A stretch of 64,000 nt of DNA from Pogona vitticeps (taxonomy: Eukaryota; Chordata; Lepidosauria; Squamata; Agamidae), in the NCBI RefSeq assembly GCF_051106095.1, contig NC_135783.1, forward strand, positions 312,810,322 to 312,874,321. Direction: 5' to 3'. Shown here piece after piece: positions 35,865-49,000 of this stretch. Position numbers and translations under genes: made by a program. The first letter of the stretch is position 1. Every line of letters begins with the position of its first letter. Under the pieces are notes generated by a model. The model searched no databases. It worked only from the letters and a program-made list of their open reading frames with translations, and was not told the DNA's origin.

Positions 35865-36062
35865 CCCAGTGTGGTGTAGTGGGTAGAGTGATGGACAAGG
35901 ACCCTGAAAAACAGAGTTTGAATCTCTGCTCAGCCATGGAAACTCACTTGGGGAGTGGAACTGGTAAAACCACTCCTTAAATATCTCACTTACCTCAAAA
36001 GCCCTATTAGGGTCACTAGAAGTCAGTTCTGACTTGACAGCATATAAAACCTAAAAGTCCCA
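35865..36062 (+). mobile_element. tRNA-derived SINE with a BovB-type tail
   Basis: The tRNA-like head has a box-A type GTGTAGTGGGTAGAGTG and box-B type GAGTTTGAATCTCTG. It is followed by CAGCCATGGAAACTCACTT and a tail CTATTAGGGTCACTAGAAG, TCAGTTCTGACTTGACAGC. That tail is typical of squamate SINEs mobilised by BovB (family knowledge). The box spacing fits a lost tRNA gene; it is not a working tRNA. Confidence 0.8.
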
Positions 36063-39000
36063 GATCCTGGCACTTCTCCACAAGACCAGTGCTCAATGGC
36101 TAGAATAGGTAACCAGCCTAAATTACATGAATGCTTTAAAAAAACTATGGTGGCTACGTTAAATTATCTTCAGGCCATGTCAAAATGATGCCTCATTGAC
36201 CTCTTCCAGCAGGATTTGGTGTATTTACATCACACAGGTATAGCATTTTGATACCACTTTAATCACCATGGCTCCATCCTATGAAATCCTGAGTTTGTGA
36301 TTTGATTATGTACTTAGAACTCTCTTCTAGAGTGTCCTAGTGCTCTTGTTCATGGCAGTTTTCTAACAGACAAGTCTAAAGACTTTGCCAAACTACCAGG
36401 AAGCTTGCAGTTGAAGTGGTATCAAATTGTCATAACTGTCTAGTGCTGATACACTCACTGAAGTGTCTCAGAGATGGTGCCTGCCACATACTTTAAGTAC
36501 AATACTCCTAAATCAGATTCTCTAGTGCTGCATTCTTGAATAGACAACTGGAGTTCTGATGGACTTGTAATGACAAATATAGCCCATGTGCTTAGGAGAG
36601 AGAGAAAATGCATTGTGTGAACTGTGGGGATTTTTTTTTACCTCAGTGAAAGTTCCATTGTATTCTGTGACATAATACTTAAGTCCAAAAGAGTGCCAGA
36701 AAAAAGCAAGGTGAAATAAAAGTAAATTAAAACTGGATAAAACAAAATATACACTTCTTGTGATGTTCAGTTTCTCCTATATAAAACTAACCCACAGAGA
36801 AACAGAGTGTGTCACTTGCTGCAGTATGACAAAAAGCATGGAATATGTCTGTTTGGCCCAGTATATTACATTGGCTGGGACAAAAATGGGTCTCCCATTC
36901 CAAAAAACTAATAGATTTGTTGAGATAATGTGGGTTTTTTTCCCACTTTGCCCTGGTTGCCCCAACCCAACCCACTTTTATATGAATATATATTAAAAAG
37001 AAACAAAGGCTCAATATAAGAAACATCACTGGGACTACTCTACACTAAGCAACAGGCTTTCAGTCATTGTTTACATAGAGATTACAGAGTCATACAATAG
37101 CCTATGGAAGTGCTAAAATGTCCACTACTGTTCATTGTCAATTGTAGTGCAGTTCATGAGGTGTGTCATGAATGCACATCACTCTTAATCTTTCCCTAAG
37201 ACCCATATTATAGTGGCAGAAGATTTCTGAGACATTTGATGCAAGTAACATGCATAGTACACAGATTTCTGTGTAGATCCCCATTGAGAAATACTGAAAG
37301 CAGTAAAACAAAATAATAACTCTACATGGAAACGCTAAATAGCTTTCCATGAAAAGATATTGAAAAATTAACTGAATCATCACTTAAAAGGGATGTTTTC
37401 CATCTCTGGTTTCAGAAACTAAGCATGTTCACACTCACTCTTTCATAAATGATATAAAATAGAAGATATTATCCAAGTAACCATACAGATAATATCTCTT
37501 TGCTACACAGATGTTGTGTATTGAGTGTATTATTCTGGTTTGGAAAGAAGCTGGGTTTGTATAACATTGGTTGGCCAGTTAAATCATGAATCAATTTCTT
37601 GGAATAGGATTGTGCATAGGAATGCTTGGCTAGTTCATGGTCTATGATGAAGCCATCTCTCTCTTGAGCCCTGATCAGTTTCCAATGTAGAAAGAAATGA
37701 GAGTTTTAGAAGGACTGAAGAAGAGATTCAATATTGTAGAAATAGATATTTTTCCTTCAGCACCCTGTTCCCTTAACATTTCTTCTAGTATTCTAGTAGA
37801 TCACCAATCCTCTGGGGCAGATTTGGCATACACATAGTGGAGTACAGATGGGAATTATCCTTCCTTTTCTGCTGATAGAAGTAGTTGCATCCACAATTGT
37901 GTAGCAATCTTAGCAAATCTTTAAGCAAATAAATATGTTGATGATCATGGATCGGGGGATGCTCTGAATCAGATTGGCCAAAGCACTGGGGAGCAACAAT
38001 GAATAGTTTTTAGTGATGCGCCAGGTACATACTCAAAGGTACTACTCAGTAACAGGAAAAATCCTTGTTCCATCTTCTTTTTGACTCATACAGTTATATG
38101 CGGTTGCCCTTGTCATGGTGGTTTCGGGAAGGGGTTGGGACAGATAACCCACCAAAATTATGACGACTGGCAGGTTTGATCATTAGCAGTTTATGTCTCC
38201 TTGGCCAGCAGTGTTTCAGCCCATTTAGGATCCTCAGCAGACACTACTTCAGATTTCACTGAAAAAGACGTGATTGTTTTCCTTCTATTTCTCTGGTGGG
38301 AAACTGTGCTACTCGTACCTACCATGTTGACTTCACATGATCTCTGTCTTCCAGCCTTCTAGATGGCAGTATTCTTGGTCCTACATATTTTAAAAGACTA
38401 CCTGTCCACCATTATATTATTCATGCAGAAAAAGCAACTAAATAATACTATTTTGGGTACTTGATTCTGTCCTTATGTGGCCTGCAAGAAAACTTAAGAA
38501 GCCAGTCAGCCAACTCCTTCTTTACACAATAGGAATAAATCATTTCTAATGCTGCACTGCATAGCCATAAATTCCAGATATTTGAAACTTTCCAAAAAGA
38601 CTGAAACACTCACATCATTCTACATTCTTTCCTAGGAATGTATGATACAGGACATATTTTCAAGAGAAGAATGGTGGTTTTGTTGGCCCTTTAGGGCAAC
38701 TGAGTTCAATTTTTTCATTCCTTTTTAAGGGCACAGAAATTCTTCATTTAATTTTTCTTATGGAACGACTCACTGAACTATACTTGATCAAGTTCTCACC
38801 TTAGATCAAGTTCTCACATTGTCCAAGGAAGACAGAAAAATGGAACAGGTTGTATCTCAGTGCCACAATCCATACAGGAAATCCCAGATTCTGTTCTTAC
38901 CATTTCTAATTGAAAGGATCTTAAATGACTGGGCTAAGAAATTAACTCTGTCTTGGGCATTGAAGATCTATCACTAGACAACAGCAGTCTAGACAGACTA

Positions 39001-39255
39001 ATATTTTTAGCAGTTTCAATGAATGTCCTTAACAGATAAAGGACCATTCAGATGCTGAACTTCAACTTTCCTGTGTTGTTGTATATTATTATTTCATCTA
39101 GGGATAAAAGATAGATTCCATGTTGTACTTGCCTTTTTGTGAGTGCAGCTAATAACATCTCCAGGGGGGAGGTAAAGGGTTACCTTTGGGAAACAGCTGA
39201 GGAGATGGGATAAACATCTATTTTTAGTGCCATAAACCCAATAGAAGGGAGAATA
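36063..39255. other. COCH intron 3, unassigned stretch
   Basis: Three kilobases without a repeat or exon that I can name. The open frames here are short and lack motifs. Confidence 0.5.
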
Positions 39256-39546
39256 GGTAAAGGTTCCCCTTGACATTTAGTCCAGTCATGTCCGACTCTA
39301 GGGCACGGTGCTCATCCCCATTTCCAAGTCATAGAGCTAGCGTTTGTCCGAAGACAGTTTCTGTGGTCACGTGGCCAGTGCGACTAGATATGGAATGCCG
39401 TTACCTTCCCACCGTGGTGGTACCTATTTATCTACTCGCATTTTACATGCTTTCAAACTGCTAGGTTGGCAGGAGCTGGGACAAGTGACGGGAGCTCACT
39501 CCATCGCGTGAATTCAATCTTACGGCTGTTAGTCTTCTGACCTTGC
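39256..39546 (+). repeat. Dispersed repeat of the GTAAAGGTTCCCCTTGACA type
   Basis: It starts AGGTAAAGGTTCCCCTTGAC and continues through GTCATGTCCGACTCTAGGG, GTGGTCACGTGGCCAGTGCG and CTAGGTTGGCAGGAGCTGGG. A second copy lies in the opposite orientation at 57,262-57,590. I recognise the words as a common squamate repeat, but I am not sure whether it is a SINE or a LINE tail. Confidence 0.75.
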
Positions 39547-39652
39547 AGCACAGAGTGCTGTCCTCTGAAGATGTCGGCCACAGAGACTGGCAAAACATTA
39601 GGAAGAACAACCTTCAGAACACGGCCAAAGAGCCTGAAAAACCCACAAAAAC
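39547..39652. repeat. Half copy of the 34-kb palindromic repeat
   Basis: Words GTGCTGTCCTCTGAAGATG, GGCCACAGAGACTGGC and ACACGGCCAAAGAGCC match the right arm of the palindrome at 34.1-34.26 kb. Only one arm is present. It directly abuts the end of the repeat at 39,256-39,546. Confidence 0.8.
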
Positions 39653-39754
39653 CATGTATATGGAATGTTTCCAGTCTGTGGGTCATTTTTTTGTTTTGCA
39701 TATTTGTCAGCATATTCTTGTTAGGCTTTTGAAAGATCCAGTCTCTGGGACTTG

Positions 39755-40705
39755 AAACAGTTCTATTCATATCCCATCTACTTCTGGTGATTTATTTCTT
39801 CCTAGTGCTTTCAGAGCAGCTTTCAATTCACGTTCTAGATTTGCAGGTTCTTCATCATTGGATTCCTCTGTCATCCTTTTATCTCTTCTATAAAGTTCTT
39901 CAGTGTACTGTTTCCACCTTCTCTTTATTTTCTCCTGATCAGACAGTGTGTTTCCTTGTTTATTCTGCATTTCTAATCTAGGCTTAAATTTCCCTTTGAT
40001 TTATTGGATCTTCTGGAATAAATCTCTTGCTTTCCCCCTTCTGTTGTTATCTCTTTCTTTGCAATGGTTATTGTAATAATTCTCTTTGTCTCTATGTGAC
40101 AGTCACTAAAGAACTTCATTTGGGGTTCTGACCACATTTCTGTCACCTTTTACTTTTGTTTCTCACCTGTCATTTGCAATTTTAAGTGTTTCTTTTATCA
40201 TCCATCAAGCTTTTTCTTTCCTTTTTTACAATAGGAATTGTCTTTTTGCATTCTTCCTAATAAGATCTCTGGTTTCAACCTACAATTCTTCTGATTCATG
40301 GTCAATTGTGTTTAGTAATGCAAACTTGCTCCTTATGTGGATTTTAAATTCATCAGGAATGTTCTTTAAATTATATTCTGGCACTACAATTATTTTATTG
40401 TTCCTTTTCAGCTTTACTCTAATGGAGATTAACAGTTCATGATCAGTATTACAATCAGCTCCTGGTCTTGTTTTGGCTGAGAGAATACTCCTTCTCCATC
40501 TCCTTCTTCCATTTATATAGTCTTAATTTCTTTCTATATTGACCATTTGGTAATGTCCATGTGTATGGCCTCTAACCCTAAATACATGGTTCTTTGAAGG
40601 ATGTATTTGCAATAAACAAACTGTTGGCTTCGCAGAACACTACGAGTAATTCTTCTGCTTCATTTCTGTCTCCTAGACCAAATTTTCCAACAACATTTGG
40701 TTCTG
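39755..40705 (-). mobile_element. RTE-type LINE, endonuclease to RT start, antisense to COCH
   Basis: Minus strand reads SDQEKIKRRWKQYTEELYRR and LKALGRNKSPEVDGI (39,767-39,970), the region just before the RT core. Further left on that strand come decayed CKKDNSYCKKGK-like and the end of the endonuclease (GADCNTDHELL-like near 40,440-40,470). It is a subfamily other than BovB, perhaps the one whose tails lie at 300-960. Confidence 0.75.
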
Positions 40706-40706
40706 A

Positions 40707-40731
40707 TTTTTTTTTTTTTTTTTTTTTTTTT
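40707..40731. repeat. Poly-T run of about 25
   Basis: Homopolymer inside or beside the decayed RTE-type LINE. Confidence 0.95.
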
Positions 40732-40794
40732 CATTTCAGTCACTCATGATTATAAACATGTCTTATTTTGTATCTGGACGTTCAGTCATGGCAA

Positions 40795-41345
40795 CTAGAC
40801 TTCTTTCTTGTTCGGTTGAAACATTTCACTGCTCATCCAGGTAGCTTCTACAGTCTGAGGAGAGTTGGTAGGAGACCCCTGACATATCTTCCACATTGGT
40901 TTCACTTTCCCTAGGGAAGTACAGTGGTGCCCTGCATAGCGAGGGTTAATCCATTCTGGATTAACCCTTGCTATGTGAAATCATCGCTAAACGGAATGTA
41001 AAAGCCCATTGGGCCCTAAACTTACCGTTCAGCGAAGTTTCCTCCATAGCGGCAGCCATTTTCGCGCCCTCGGTAAGCGAGGGGAGGGTGCGAAAACGCT
41101 GCTCGCTGCCATTTCGGGTGTCCGGCGGCCATTTTAGAACTGCCGAACAGCTGATCGCCCGACTCAGTGGGAGGCTTGGGGGGGCGGCAGCAAGAGGAGA
41201 AGAGGGAAAGTGGGGGGAGGACGCGCGAGCACGCAGCTTCCCTGCCTCGCCGCCTGCCTGCCTACTACTTGGATGAGTAGTGAAATGTTTCAACCTAACA
41301 AGAAAGAATTCCAGTTGCCATTACTCAACTTCCAAATAACCACAC
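40795..41345. repeat. Unclassified repeat holding the pogo-like MITE
   Basis: Left of the MITE is GAAACATTTCACTGCTCATC, right of it GATGAGTAGTGAAATGTTTC, an inverted pair, then CAGTTGCCATTACTCAACTT and TGGATGACTGAGAATCTTCA. The words match a dispersed vertebrate repeat whose class I cannot name. The MITE at 40,922 sits between the arms. Confidence 0.6.
40922..41265. mobile_element. Pogo/Tigger-like MITE, right end lost, CpG-rich
   Basis: It starts CAGTGGTGCCCTGCATAGCG after a TA (40,920-40,921) and shares the CCATTTT...AGCTGATCG block with the element at 33.5 kb, so the two are of one family. No right terminal repeat is found before the sequence turns into another repeat at about 41,266. It is unusually CpG-rich for this window. 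Confidence 0.75.
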
Positions 41346-43000
41346 CTGGATGACTGAGAATCTTCACAGATATGTCTTATTTTGTTGTGTGATCAATTTC
41401 CTCTTGGATGCCTGCATAAAGGCTTTCAATTTCAACTTCTTCAGCTGGAGGCTATTTATCTCAGGGCTCAACAAGCTAAACAATGATCATGCCAAAAAGA
41501 ATGAATGCCCTACTGCTGGGCCAGAAAGGTGCACGGCAGTTATTGAAGGAGAAAGATAGCTAATTCTAAGCAGAAACATTGGAATGATGGTTTATTTTTC
41601 TGATCCAAACTGTGCCATAAAGCCATATACCATATCTGGCCAGTGTGTTTGGTGTCTCAGCTGAGACCATTCTGCCTTGGCAACCCTGCTAGGAATCTAG
41701 ACTCCTGATGGCATTCCTCAGAGCTTCACTGACACACCCAAACCCCCTCACCATGTTAAGATGTGCATGGAAGAAGAGGAATGTAATTATAATAGTGTAA
41801 AAACATTTATAATATCTTAGAAGCAGACTTTTGGAAATGTTACTATTTTGGAGCAGAGCTCAGCATAGTCAGTGGTAACATTTCTAATCTTTTAAAATAC
41901 ACAGTAAAGTGGTAAATGGTAAAGGGTTATTAGCAACTTTAAACTAAAGGGGATAAGAAGAGAGAGGAAATAAGCAGGGCAGCATTTAGTAGCTGTACAC
42001 TTTTTACTTTGGGCATTCTTCTAATAGATAAACAAAAAGAAGCCCATTGTACTTAAATATATGGAAACACACTGAGAACAATTAATTATTTTCTGTTGAA
42101 TTGTCTGCTCAGATAGATCCAGGAGGTATGTGTTTTATTTTCTGTTGGATGCACATATGGTTTTTCCATCTGTATCAAAAGAGAGCAAAGTAATAGCATT
42201 ATGGTGTGTCATTTGGATCTCAAAGGAAACATGATTTTTCTTTGTATCCCAGGACTGAATGATGTGCACTGCTTGTAATGACATGATCTCAATTCTTCCT
42301 CTGTGTTATTTTTCAAGCTGTCATCATAGTGGAGTATTGTCTCTGTAGTAAATGTTATTAACCATCTTTGTTTACTTTGACATGTTTTTTCCTGTCTTTG
42401 CATGGCAACATTGACTTTGTTCTATTTATATGGACATTGTTTTGGCATCATTTTGTGCTCCCTGGCCAATCATGCAGAGTTGATCATTGCCTTGCTTTGA
42501 CAGCACTAAGCCTGTCAAGTAAACAGGGACCTGGCCTCACTGTATGTAAGTAGTTTGTGCATAGAGACAAGATGTTTGTGTATCTTGAAACTAGAGCTTG
42601 GAAGCAGTTACTCAGAATTCTTTGTCATTGGCCATTGTTTTCCCAAGTGGAAACCCTTTCTTATTAAGCAAAGATAGTTTGTTGGCCTTTTCTTCTTATG
42701 CTACTGTTTGTTTGGGATTTTTTCTTGCACAACTGTCTAAGCACAAGTTCTTCCACAGTTACAGTATTAATAGCATACTTTGAAATTAAAACTTCACTGA
42801 ATATGCAGATAATCCTTCTGATAGAGATATCAGAAGTTAGATATCCCTGTCAGAAGGAGCATCTGCATATTTACCATTCAAGTCAAACTAAGCACTTTTA
42901 GGTGGTGGTGATTTCCTTGGGAGAGAATTTAATTAAATGAACTCTAAAATATCAGGTCTGCAATTTTGGTAGGCTCCTGGACCCTGCAATCCCTATGGCC
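41346..43000. other. COCH intron 3, unassigned stretch
   Basis: No repeat or exon recognised. Confidence 0.5.
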
Positions 43001-43039
43001 AGGTCTGCCTTCTTGCAACTGAGACAGATCTCACACCTC

Positions 43040-43825
43040 CTCCCCTATCTCAATGGCTATCTCAAAAGTCCCTAATGACATTGGTATATGCACTGGTAAT
43101 ATTGACTATAGACTGTTGCAATGCTGTCTGCGCAGGGTTATCCTTGAAGGCAGTTCAAAAGCTGCAGCACATGCAAAACGCAGCAGCCAGGCTGGTATCA
43201 GGAACATCAAAATATGATCATGTTTCACTAGCCATGGTTTGTTTGCAGCGGCTGCCAATATGCGTCCAGGCCAAGTTCAAGGTGCTATTGTTTACATTCA
43301 AATCCCGAAACGGTTTGAGACCCCGCTACCTGTCAGAGCACCTTTCCCTCAGACTGACCTTTTGTCCCATTCATGCTTCTCAAGCTATGATGCTATAGGT
43401 AGCCTCTCAAAGGAAGGCCCAGAAATCAACTACTAGGAACTGGACCTTTTCAGTGGTGGCCACCATATTACGGAATTCTTTTTTCTGTGGAAGTACATCA
43501 GGCCCCAACCCTCCTTGGTTTCGGAGGGGGAAAGACTTTACTTTTTACTTAGGCTTCTAATAGTCCTGCCCCTATTTAATTCAATGAATTATTTTTGTTT
43601 TTATCTCTCTTATTTTCAACAACCCGTAATTTTATTGGCTGATTAGTTTATCACTATCTTGTAAGTTAGTATAGATTTTATTACATATGTGAGTTGAGAT
43701 TTTGTCTCTTTTCTTGTCTAATGTTTTATTGCATTTTAGTTTTGTTGTTGATGCTCTCATTGTAAACCACCCAGCGTAGTGGCCTGCTCACTAGATGGAG
43801 AAAAATTGAATTAAATAAAATAGAT
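43040..43825 (+). mobile_element. L2-like LINE 3' end
   Basis: The frame 43,075-43,398 reads CCNAVCAGLSLKAVQKLQHM, QNAAARLVSGTSKYDHVSLA, LQRLPICVQAKFKVLLFTFK and GLRPRYLSEHLS, the C-terminal end of an L2 LINE. The tail near 43,760 (GTAAACCACCCAGCGTAGTG, ATTAAATAAAATAG) is the L2 3' end. Lies in COCH intron 3, sense. Confidence 0.87.
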
Positions 43826-44082
43826 AAAATACCAACAGATCTGTAAAGTGCTTAATAGTGAATAGATTGTTTCTTAATTTTTCTGTTTTCCAAGACACCC
43901 ATGTTATTGTGTTGCACCAGATACAATAACAATGTCTGTGGACTCTTACAGACCAGCAAGATTTTAATTGCATGATCTTTGCTGGACCCAATCCACTTTA
44001 TCAGATGCAACATGCATTCAGCATGCATTTGATGAAGTATACTGTATCTGTACAAATTTATACATTAATAAATGTTTTAATC

Positions 44083-44218
44083 CACTGGTTCTTAACCTTG
44101 GGTTACTCAGGAGTTTTGGACTGCAACTCCCAGAAGCCTTCACCACCAGCTGTCCTGACTGGGGTTTCTGGGAGTTGCAGTTCAAAAGCATCCGAGTAAT
44201 AAAGGTTAAGAACCACTG
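44083..44218. mobile_element. 136-bp hAT-like palindromic MITE (copy 2), COCH intron 3
   Basis: It matches the element at 14,187 in ends, length (136 bp) and inner TGCAACTCCCAGAAGCC palindrome, with only scattered differences. It is flanked by a perfect 8-bp TTTTAATC duplication (44,075-44,082; 44,219-44,226). Confidence 0.92.
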
Positions 44219-44226
44219 TTTTAATC

Positions 44227-46087
44227 TACAAGTTGCCACAAAGCTGCTGTCATTCTGTAAGGTGAGGGACACTAGGGGCTCACCTATTATGTGGTCACTG
44301 ACTGCTGATTTTAAGATACAATACTAAATATTGATGACTTACATTTTCCATTACCTCTGGCACTAGCAGGTTCAGGATTTAGAGGTTGTTGGAGAATATC
44401 CTCTCAATAATTAAGACCTTGTTGAATCCACTACAAGTTTGGATGTCAGTCCACTTCTGTTAATGAAGAAAACAAAATAATGTGCTAGTGCTGTGACCGT
44501 TACACAATGCTCCACTGCTTTCTCCTCATCAAGGCTTCCTTAATGTTTCTTCTTTCTGAAAGTCATGATCTCATTATTCTACCCTGCAGAATCCAATATG
44601 TAAGATTCTCATTAAATAATAAAACATTGTTATGATGATTCACAAGGCAGCAGAGCATTAAAAAATGAGTGACATCTCCAAGGTTTCCCTACCAAAACAG
44701 CAGGGCAAGTAATGGGAAATGTGGTTAACCATTAGGTAAGTGCCAAAGTAAGAAAGAGTTATGGAACATTATCAGGGTAACTCTAGGGATGTTGACATGG
44801 CAGGTGGTGACAGCTCTGTGGCACACATAATGGGATGACAAGGTGAAAATAAAACCGTGAATTTCATAGGCAAAATTATTTTATTTGGGCAAATTCCAAA
44901 GTGTGTTCTGAAAGGCCTCACCCCAAGGCCCATGTCACCCTTATTTGAATGTCAGAAAGATGATGACATTATGAGAAGACACTACTGTACATCTTTATTT
45001 ACTGCACACCTTCTGGTTCCATGGGGCTATCTTTTTAAATCAAGTATTGCAACATTTAACTGTGCAAATATTTGAATTTTTTTAAATCAGATAACAAAAG
45101 CAACAACAACAACAATAGCAATACCACTACAAGCAACACAATACAGCCAAAACTGGATGGTACAAAAATATACATATTTGCATTCCATGCACCAGAGAGG
45201 GGACAGAGGAAGTGATGCTCGCAGAAAATAATTTTTAAAAATCCATTTAATTAAAAATGTGTTAGGAATTATATCTCAGAATATCACTGTCTCCTAAAGT
45301 CTCCTTCTGAATAAGGATCCACAGCATAAAGAAAAGAGTTGCAGAAAGAAAATTGAAAGCCCTAAATCAAGGTGCAAGGGAATAGAATCTGGTTTCCTAC
45401 CCAGCTAGCTCTCAGCCCCCCCACTCATTCTGCACTGAAACTTTACAACCATAGATCCTTCTTAAGGATTTCCCTTCCCACTGGATCAAACGAAATAGCC
45501 AATGGGGACTACATTTACATCAAATTATACTGTCCCAGCCCAACATACCAAGAACATAATTGCAACTACAGCACAAAATGATTTACAGTGAAGTGAAATC
45601 ATTATTTTATTATCAGTCTCTATTGAGTCTACCCTATTGGTAGGGTTTCTGGTTTTGTTTATATGGTGAGAAAAGTTGAGGACTTCTTTAGAGGAGGGAG
45701 AAAAAGGAACTGAGGTAGAGTTTTTGTTTTTAGTGCCTTGCTAACTCATTCCTTCAGTGGGGAAGTTTGGGAGATCATGCCTTGGTTTTAATTCTCATAA
45801 TCCAAGTTGATATAGTCATAGTTAAATTACTAGATAGAAAATCATGGTTAAATGTATGAATGAATTTTTCAGATTTAGTTATTTTTTTAGGTTTGTCCCT
45901 TCCATTAGCAGAAATATAAGGCTACAACAATATCCTCTGAAAGGAACACATACATTTAAGTATATATTTCTTTTAAAACAAATAATGTACAAAGTAATGA
46001 GATTTTTTTAAAAGAAGTAAATGAATACTAGTTTGTCACTTTTTTAAAAATCATGTTTGAAACTCTAGATGTATGCATAATATATGT
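44227..46087. other. COCH intron 3, unassigned stretch
   Basis: Mostly unique-looking; an AAC-rich run lies at 45,095-45,125. No exon or nameable repeat. Confidence 0.5.
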
Positions 46088-49000
46088 AACAGTTGAGACA
46101 ATCCAAGGTTTCTCCTTCGTGGCCTCTGTGAATACATACTAATGGGTTAATCTGCGCTGGAGCAGAGGATTTTCAGAAACTTCCACAGCTTTAAGCACTT
46201 AGTGCCAGGACCTCCCCTACACCGGCTATATAACTCTGCCCCCGGCACCCAGTGCCTCAGTTCTTTTTTTGACCGCCACTGTAGCAGCAGCTTTGTTCGG
46301 AACTTCACAAATCAAAAAAATTTCTATTCCTTTCCTTTCTTTGACCTCCCCTTGTTCTTTCTTTGTTAACAAGTTGTTTATTCTGCCTTGGGGAAGAGCA
46401 CTAGGTTTGCAAATCCAGCTTTGGAGCCCTCAGAGCTTTTCTCTTAAAGAAAGAAGGCCTCTTTTACCTTCTTAGCAAGGTTACCCCCAGGCTCAAGAGC
46501 AACAGCTATCCACCTGTTTGCAATCTTCCTCTTCATGTCAAAAAAGAAGAGGACTACATCTGAACTAACTCTGCAGAGAGCTGGGCGCCAGCAGCCCTAG
46601 CTTGCCCTTGGAAGAAGAAAGATGGTGTAGGGCTTTTTAGTCAGAAAACTGTGGTTATTCTTGATAACCTGCTCAAGCTCCAGAAGGTGGCACGGTCTTT
46701 TGCAGTGTAACAGCCACAAGTACCTGGAGATATTCCTACCAGCATAGGGCATCCCAGGAACATCAAAAGCCTCAACCCCAAAGTTACCAGCCGCCACCCC
46801 CTAGACATGTGGGCAGGCAGCACCCTGACCAACAGAACCACAGGCAGGACTGCAAAACTGAGCAGTCTTTTTACTGCACCTGACTTCTCTGTCATTGGCC
46901 AATCAGTCCGTTTCACCCCTTGTCTTTCCGATTGGTGTTCCTTCATGTCTAACACTTCAGTACTCTCTATCATAGCTACCACTGATGCAACTGAATCCGT
47001 TATACCCCCGTCACACGCCAAGCTATGGCCACCCCAACCTCCTCCAAAAAGGATGGAGGCCTCTGCCCATCCTTGATTTTGGAGGCCTGAATTCTTTTGT
47101 TACTCTATGTAGTTTCCGTACGGCTTCCTTGGACTCCATTATTCACATGTTATGTCCAGAGAGTTGGTTTACCGTAAGATGCTCACTTTCATGCTGGTAT
47201 CCAGTCAGATCATCAATGCTTTATCAGGGTTTCAGTTGGAGGAATCACTGTCTCTTTTGTCAGTGTTAGGACTAAAAGTCAACACAGAGAAGTTGACTTT
47301 GCAACCTGCACAATGTATAAATTGTATTAATGCGACTGGATACTTTCTTGAAACAGTTTTTTCCCCCTGACAACAAGTCTGTGAAAATGCATGATTTGTT
47401 ATGCTCCTTTTCTTCAGGTGCTTAGTTCCAGCAACTCCTGGAGCTGATGGCATCTACCACAGCTTTGGGACAGCATGCTCGACTGAGAATGAGGTCTCTT
47501 CAAGTCTGGTTTCTCTCACTTTTTCAGATATCTTGCAACCACCCATCCATGTTACTCCAGGTGACTCCAGAACTCACTGCACAACTGGACTGGTGGAGAT
47601 CTCCCCCCAACCTATGGATAGGGAGACCCTTTGGCCTCTTGACCTGGTTGGTTGAGTCAGTGGTGGATGCCAGCTCGCCAGGCTGGTGGGGGGCTCGGCT
47701 ACACCACCATGTTGCCCTTTGCCACTGGTCCACGATAGTAGCTGGACTACATATCATTGTTCTGGACCTCCTGGCAATCACCAAGGCCTTTCGAGCCTCT
47801 GAGCCCATACTCCGGGATTGGGTGTTCCAGGTCGCATCAGACAATACCACTGCAGTTTATTATATAAACAAGCAGGGCGGCGCTCACTTGTTACACCTTC
47901 TCTTTCACACCATTGACCTTTCGGAATGGTGTTATGCTCACCACATTTATCCGGTGGCTGTACATTTGGCAGGTGAGAACAATTCCGTAGTAGGCCATCT
48001 CAGCAGACTACAGCCCTGCTCTCACAAGCGGGCTCTTGACGCCGCCATCTTTTGTTGCCTCTGTTGTTTATGGGAGATTCCAGACACAGACGTTTTCGCA
48101 TCCCGGATGAACAAGATGTGTGCCATATTCTGCTCCCAAACTGGCATCAGCTGAAACTCCCTAGGGAATGCTTTCCTGATGAATTGGTCACAGGTCCTCC
48201 GTTACAGGTTTCCACCTTTCCCCCTTCTTCAAAGGACTGTTGTTTGAGTCCAACATGAGTGCGCAAATGTCATGCTTGGTCGCCTCACTAGCCATGGTTC
48301 TCGATCCTGCTCCCGTGAGCCGCAGAATACATCAGGCTGCAGCTAGTCCCTCACCTACTATCTCGGGACAAAGGTCGGACATTTCATCGGGACCTCAAGT
48401 CCCTCTACCTGTCAGCTTGGAGTCTTTCCTGACAGTAACAGACGTGCTCAGTCATGCTCACAAACCTTCTACCACCTTGACCTACTCCTTTAATGGGTAG
48501 GTGTTCTGTCACTTTGCATCAAGATGACATTTGCCTACTAGGCCAATTTATCTGGACGCATTCCTTCAGTTTCTCCTTCACCTGTTTTGCCTGGGACTGG
48601 GCCGTTTTACCTGCAAGCTATTTCTCTGAGGCCTGGAGAATATGTGCCCTGCCTATAGACCACTAACACCTCAGTGGTCTCTCCAATTAATTCTTCGGTG
48701 GCTTATGAGGCCTCCCCTCAAGCCCTTGGCATCAGTATCACTCCGCTTGCCAAACCTCAAGACTGGCTTTCTCCTGGTGATATCCTTAAGCTTGGAGGAC
48801 TGGCTACACTAAGAACAGGTCCTCCTTTCTGCAAAGTAACCTTATGGCCAGACCTTACCTTCCTGCCTAAGGTATTTTCTGCCTTCCATTTGAACCAGCC
48901 AGCTGTCCTTCTTGTCTTCTTTCCCACACCATCTTCACCGCTTGAGACAGCTCTGCACGCTCTAGACATGAAACGTGCTCCGTCATATTATGTGCATCGC

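Noticed and set aside
35870-35945. Possible tRNA gene
   Set aside because: Box A and box B words are present, but no intact cloverleaf; it is the head of a SINE.
46641-47021. Minus-strand frame of 126 codons across the DIRS region
   Set aside because: Shadow of the plus-strand element; the matching domains are all on the plus strand.
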